A program made the translations under genes and the position numbers. Positions 5,289 to 8,132 of a DNA stretch of 8,132 nt are shown here, piece by piece (the stretch's first letter is position 1; the number at the start of each line of letters is the position of its first letter). The stretch comes from an uncultured Collinsella sp. (GTDB lineage Bacteria; Actinomycetota; Coriobacteriia; Coriobacteriales; Coriobacteriaceae), in NCBI GenBank assembly GCA_902475475.1, contig CABRZY010000072.1, positions 1 through 8,132 of the forward strand, read 5' to 3'. The notes beneath the pieces are model-generated. The model was given only the letters and a program-made list of their open reading frames with translations, made no database searches and was not told where the DNA came from.

Positions 5289-7490
5289 GCGGATCTCCTC
5301 GGTTCGACCCTGGTTCCAGAATTGAGTACCGATGTAGCCGCACGTACGGCGGGCGACATTCATCTTCTCCTGATCGCGGTTGCCGCAGTTGGGGCACTCC
5401 CACACCAGCTTGCCGTCATCCTCGACAATCTTGATCTCGCCGTCATAGCCGCACACCTGGCAGTAATCGCTCTTGGTGTTGAGCTCGGCATACATGATGT
5501 TGTCGTAGATGTACTGCATCACGCGAATGACAGCCTTAAGGTTGTCCTGCATGTTAGGAACCTCGACGTAGGAGATGGCACCGCCCGGCGAAAGCTGCTG
5601 GAACATGCCCTCAAACTTGAGCTTATCGAAAGCATCAATCTCCTCGGACACATGGACGTGGTAGCTGTTGGTAATGTAGCCCTTGTCCGTCACACCCGGA
5701 ATAATGCCAAAACGACGCTGCAGGCACTTGGCGAACTTGTAGGTCGTCGACTCAAGCGGGGTGCCGTACAGTGAGAAGTCGATATCGCTTTCGGCCTTCC
5801 ACTCGGCGCATTTGTCGTTCATGTGCTGCATGACGGCCATGGCAAACGGCGTGCCTTCCTTCTCGGTGTGGCTGTGGCCCGTCATGTACTTGACGCACTC
5901 ATACAGACCGGCATACCCCAGGCTAATGGTGGAATAACCGCCCACGAGCAGCTTGTCGATCGTCTCGCCCTTCTTAAGGCGCGCCAGGGCGCCGTACTGC
6001 CAAAGAATCGGCGCGGCATCCGAAAGCGTGCCCATCAGGCGCTCGTGACGGCACAGCAGGGCACGGTGGCACAGCTCAAGGCGCTCGTCGAAGATCTTCC
6101 AGAACTTGTCCATGTCCTGATGCGAGCTCAGCGCGACATCGGGCAGGTTAATGGTCACAACACCCTGGTTAAAGCGGCCATAGTACTTGGGCTTGCTCGG
6201 GTCATAGTTGAACGCGTTGGCAACGTTGTTAAAACCGTTGCCCGAGCGATCGGGCGTCAGGAAACTGCGGCAACCCATGCAGGTGTAGCAATCGCCGTTG
6301 CCGGCGGTCTCACCCTTAGACAGCTTGAGCTCACGCATCTTCTTCTCAGAGATGTAGTCGGGCACCATGCGCTTGGCGGTGCACTTCGCAGCCAGCTGAG
6401 TCAGGTAGAAGTACGGGGAATCCTCGTAAACGTTATCGTCCTCGAGCACATAGATAAGCTTGGGGAACGCCGGAGTGATCCACACGCCAGCCTCGTTCTT
6501 AACGCCCTCATAGCGCTGACGAAGCGTCTCCTCCACAATCATGGCAAGGTCGTGCTTCTCCTGGGGCGTATGGGCCTCATTGAGATACATAAAGACCGTC
6601 ACGAACGGCGCCTGGCCATTCGTGGTCATAAGGGTCACGACCTGATACTGAATCGTCTGGACGCCGCGACGGATCTCGTCACGCAGACGATCCTCAACGA
6701 CCTCACGGACCTTCTCGGCAGACGCAGAGACGCCAAGCTCCTCGAGCTCGCGGGCAACCTCGCCGCGAATCTTCTGACGGCTCACCTCGACAAACGGAGC
6801 CAGGTGGGTCAGCGAAATCGACTGACCGCCATACTGGGAAGAGGCGACCTGCGCGATGATCTGCGTCGCGATATTGCAAGCAGTCGAAAAGCTGTGCGGC
6901 TTCTCGATCAGCGTGCCCGAGATAACGGTGCCATTCTGGAGCATATCCTCCAGGTTCACCAGGTCACAGTTATGCATGTGCTGGGCGAAGTAGTCCGAAT
7001 CGTGGAAGTGAATCAGGCCCTCGTTGTGGGCATCCACGATCTCCTGGGGCAGCAGCACGCGCTGCGTCAGGTCCTTGGAAATCTCGCCGGCCATGTAGTC
7101 GCGCTGAACGGAGTTGACAGTCGGGTTCTTGTTGGAGTTCTCCTGCTTGACCTCTTCGTTATTGCACTCAATCAGCGACAGAATCTTGTCATCGGTCGTG
7201 TTCTTTTGGCGCTTCAGGCTCTGAACATAGCGGTAGATGATGTAGTGGCGAGCGACCTCGTAGCAGTCGAGACGCATAATCTCGTCCTCGACCAGATCCT
7301 GGATCTCCTCGACCGATACGGTGTGGCCGGCCTTCTCACATGCCTCGGCGACGTTTTGTGCCGCATAGATCACCTGGCGGTCGGTAAGGCGAGAGCCTTC
7401 CTCGACCTCCAAGTTTGCGGCACGGATCGCATTGACGATCTTATCGATGTCAAAGGTAACCTCGGTGCCGCTGCGCTTGATGATCTTCAT
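5268..7490 (-). CDS. nrdD: Anaerobic (class III) ribonucleoside-triphosphate reductase
   Basis: 740 residues. It reduces ribonucleoside triphosphates to deoxyribonucleotides under anaerobic conditions using a glycyl radical made by NrdG. Domains in order: an ATP cone at about 1-90 (opening MKIIKRSGTEVTFDIDKIVN) for allosteric activity control; the catalytic 10-stranded barrel with HMHNCDL (C175) and CMGCR (404-408) carrying the candidate thiyl-radical cysteine; a zinc ribbon of C677, C680, C699 and C702; and the radical loop RRTCGYIG with G718 as the expected glycyl radical residue. Length is typical. ATG 7490 is preferred over an in-frame ATG at 7520 because AAAGAGG lies 7 nt upstream and the ATP cone then starts at the normal place. 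The last six codons lie inside the large palindrome. Confidence 0.98.
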   Translation of the reverse strand: MKIIKRSGTEVTFDIDKIVNAIRAANLEVEEGSRLTDRQVIYAAQNVAEACEKAGHTVSVEEIQDLVEDEIMRLDCYEVARHYIIYRYVQSLKRQKNTTDDKILSLIECNNEEVKQENSNKNPTVNSVQRDYMAGEISKDLTQRVLLPQEIVDAHNEGLIHFHDSDYFAQHMHNCDLVNLEDMLQNGTVISGTLIEKPHSFSTACNIATQIIAQVASSQYGGQSISLTHLAPFVEVSRQKIRGEVARELEELGVSASAEKVREVVEDRLRDEIRRGVQTIQYQVVTLMTTNGQAPFVTVFMYLNEAHTPQEKHDLAMIVEETLRQRYEGVKNEAGVWITPAFPKLIYVLEDDNVYEDSPYFYLTQLAAKCTAKRMVPDYISEKKMRELKLSKGETAGNGDCYTCMGCRSFLTPDRSGNGFNNVANAFNYDPSKPKYYGRFNQGVVTINLPDVALSSHQDMDKFWKIFDERLELCHRALLCRHERLMGTLSDAAPILWQYGALARLKKGETIDKLLVGGYSTISLGYAGLYECVKYMTGHSHTEKEGTPFAMAVMQHMNDKCAEWKAESDIDFSLYGTPLESTTYKFAKCLQRRFGIIPGVTDKGYITNSYHVHVSEEIDAFDKLKFEGMFQQLSPGGAISYVEVPNMQDNLKAVIRVMQYIYDNIMYAELNTKSDYCQVCGYDGEIKIVEDDGKLVWECPNCGNRDQEKMNVARRTCGYIGTQFWNQGRTEEIRDRVLHL

Positions 7491-7716
7491 CCTCTTGCCT
7501 CTTTCGCATCGTAGCCTCATTGCGCTTCAGAGCCAAACGATGCCCGGCAGGGCTTACCCTGTCTTGCGGCGCCGTCGCGCAATCTGTGTTCTCGATAACC
7601 ATAGGCCCTCATGCGGACAATCCTCGCAGCCAATCAAGGGGCTCAAAGATCCATCCAAATAATGGGGCGAATAAGGTTCTCGTTCTCTGTCCGCCATCTA
7701 TCATACGACAAAGAGG
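7491..7716 (-). other. Long structured 5' leader of nrdD
   Basis: From the predicted transcription start (about 7712) to the nrdD ATG is roughly 220 nt. A 6-bp stem GCATCG/CGATGC (7506-7511 with 7538-7543) sits just upstream of the Shine-Dalgarno at 7504-7498, and CAGGG/CCCTG (7548-7561) forms a tight 4-nt-loop hairpin. I recognised no known riboswitch consensus, including no cobalamin-box-like segment. A 47-codon open frame on the same strand runs from 7697 to 7554; it has no convincing RBS, so its translation is uncertain. Confidence 0.45.
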
Positions 7717-7732
7717 CATCTATATCCTGTAT
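7717..7732. promoter_or_regulatory. NrdR box 2
   Basis: CATCTATATCCTGTAT matches the consensus at 10 of 16 positions, keeping the central C-W-A-T-A-T and W-G-T. Alone it would be weak, but it starts exactly 32 bp from box 1, about three helical turns, which is the usual spacing of paired NrdR boxes. It overlaps the nrdD -10, a position expected for repression. Confidence 0.7.
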
Positions 7733-7748
7733 TCTTTTTTTAGGTCAA
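7719..7748 (-). promoter_or_regulatory. nrdD promoter
   Basis: On the minus strand, TTGACC (7748-7743) and TATAGA (7724-7719) are separated by 18 nt that include a run of seven A residues. This is a good sigma-70-type promoter facing nrdD. One NrdR-like box abuts the -35 and the other covers the -10, which supports the assignment. A perfect TATAAT (7807-7802) lies further upstream without a recognisable -35 and could be a second start. Confidence 0.72.
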
Positions 7749-7764
7749 ACACAACATATAGTGT
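7749..7764. promoter_or_regulatory. NrdR box 1
   Basis: ACACAACATATAGTGT matches the NrdR consensus ACACWATATATWGTGT at 15 of 16 positions. NrdR is the zinc-ribbon/ATP-cone repressor of ribonucleotide reductase genes and binds paired boxes. This one lies immediately upstream of the nrdD -35. Confidence 0.85.
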
Positions 7765-7810
7765 TTCAGCAGGTCAAAGCAATTGGTCAATTTGCAGACG
7801 CATTATAAAT

Positions 7811-8079
7811 GAAGGCCTCTTGGCAGACTGCTAAAACGTTATCAACCCAACTACCTGCACAGCAGTTTTGAAACCCCCTCAACCGTGCCGCCGCCAAATA
7901 GCACCAAAACCAAGCTGCTCGCGCCAAAAGAATCCAAAAGATTGTCCTTGACCAACATGTTGCGGTCATGATGGGCCAGGACACATGCAATCTGCCGGCA
8001 CCCCTACGGGATACAAAGACCATCGCGTACGGACCTTGGATCAATATTTGATGACTTATTTGGCGGCGCGCTTGGTGGC
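7811..8079. other. Intergenic stretch without an intact gene
   Basis: No start with a good RBS and no frame with family-like sequence spans this region. On the minus strand a short frame from 7958 to 7851 reads like a hydrophobic, glycine-rich protein start (GASSLVLVLFGGGTVEG) and then stops; a TAG lies in the same frame about 50 nt upstream of its ATG. It may be gene debris. A longer minus-strand frame beginning at 8125 overlaps the terminator at its own 5' end and has a Trp/Cys-rich composition, so I do not call it a gene. Confidence 0.5.
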
Positions 8080-8117
8080 AAATAACAAAACAGCCCAGAG
8101 GACATAGCCTCTGAGCT
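8080..8117 (-). terminator. Intrinsic terminator of a minus-strand transcript entering from the right
   Basis: On the minus strand, AGCTCAGAGG (8117-8108) pairs with CCTCTGGGCT (8101-8092): 10 bp with one G-U around a 6-nt loop, directly followed by GTTTTGTTATTT. This is a textbook Rho-independent terminator. The gene it serves, protein or stable RNA, must end at or beyond the right edge; no stop codon is visible in the 15 nt between stem and edge. It also insulates the nrdD promoter from upstream readthrough. Confidence 0.85.
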
Positions 8118-8132
8118 GCGAACATTTGGTGG

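Noticed and set aside
5823..7514. 563-codon open frame on the plus strand antisense to nrdD
   Set aside because: It mirrors the nrdD coding frame in GC-rich DNA; its sequence is L/V/H/R-rich without family motifs and it has no RBS. nrdD on the other strand is certain.
7491..7716. Cobalamin or other known riboswitch before nrdD
   Set aside because: No match to a consensus I know was found on reading; class III reductase does not use cobalamin. A covariance-model search would settle it.
7731..7741. Plus-strand terminator suggested by the run of T at 7735-7741
   Set aside because: No GC-rich stem precedes it on the plus strand; the run is the A-tract spacer of the nrdD promoter on the other strand.
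7787..8125. 112-codon minus-strand frame at the right edge
   Set aside because: It begins inside a clear terminator stem, has no RBS, is rich in Trp and Cys, and runs into the nrdD regulatory region.

Overview
This 8.1 kb window is a GC-rich bacterial chromosome segment. The genes are tightly packed, Shine-Dalgarno sites are strong, and it carries a class III (anaerobic) ribonucleotide reductase with its activase. This fits a strict or facultative anaerobe. Composition and gene content suggest a gut Coriobacteriia member such as Collinsella. That placement is an inference from general impression, not from a marker gene or a database search.

Layout. (1) Positions 1-530, minus strand: a SlyD-type FKBP peptidyl-prolyl isomerase, followed 3 nt later by the start of a gene that runs off the left edge. 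(2) Positions 651-2515, plus strand: an M19 (renal-type) dipeptidase, then a YgjP/DUF45-type zinc metallopeptidase that starts at TTG. A perfect 11-bp inverted repeat lies between them. (3) Positions 2522-4840, minus strand: nrdG, folE, an HD-domain phosphohydrolase and folB, in transcription order. All are closely spaced and probably co-transcribed. (4) Positions 4841-5267: a 427-bp non-coding gap holding two large inverted repeats. (5) Positions 5268-7490, minus strand: nrdD, with an ATP cone, a zinc ribbon and the glycyl-radical motif. (6) Positions 7491-8132: the long nrdD leader, its promoter flanked and overlapped by two NrdR-type boxes exactly 32 bp apart, a protein-like fragment that may be gene debris, and at the right edge an intrinsic terminator for a minus-strand transcript arriving from outside.

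How the genes fit together. NrdG installs the glycyl radical on NrdD, which makes deoxyribonucleotides without oxygen. FolE and FolB catalyse the first and third steps of dihydrofolate synthesis. The HD protein between them is positionally a candidate for the poorly assigned step between them, the dephosphorylation of dihydroneopterin triphosphate. Folate cofactors feed thymidylate and purine synthesis, so the cluster as a whole supplies DNA precursors.

The most unusual structures are non-coding. One is an approximately 200-bp, indel-free palindrome downstream of nrdD whose outer arms include a mirror-image copy of the last nrdD codons. The other is a 24-bp-arm inverted repeat immediately upstream of the nrdG ribosome binding site. 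I see no CRISPR array, tRNA, rRNA, intact mobile element or evident defence system.
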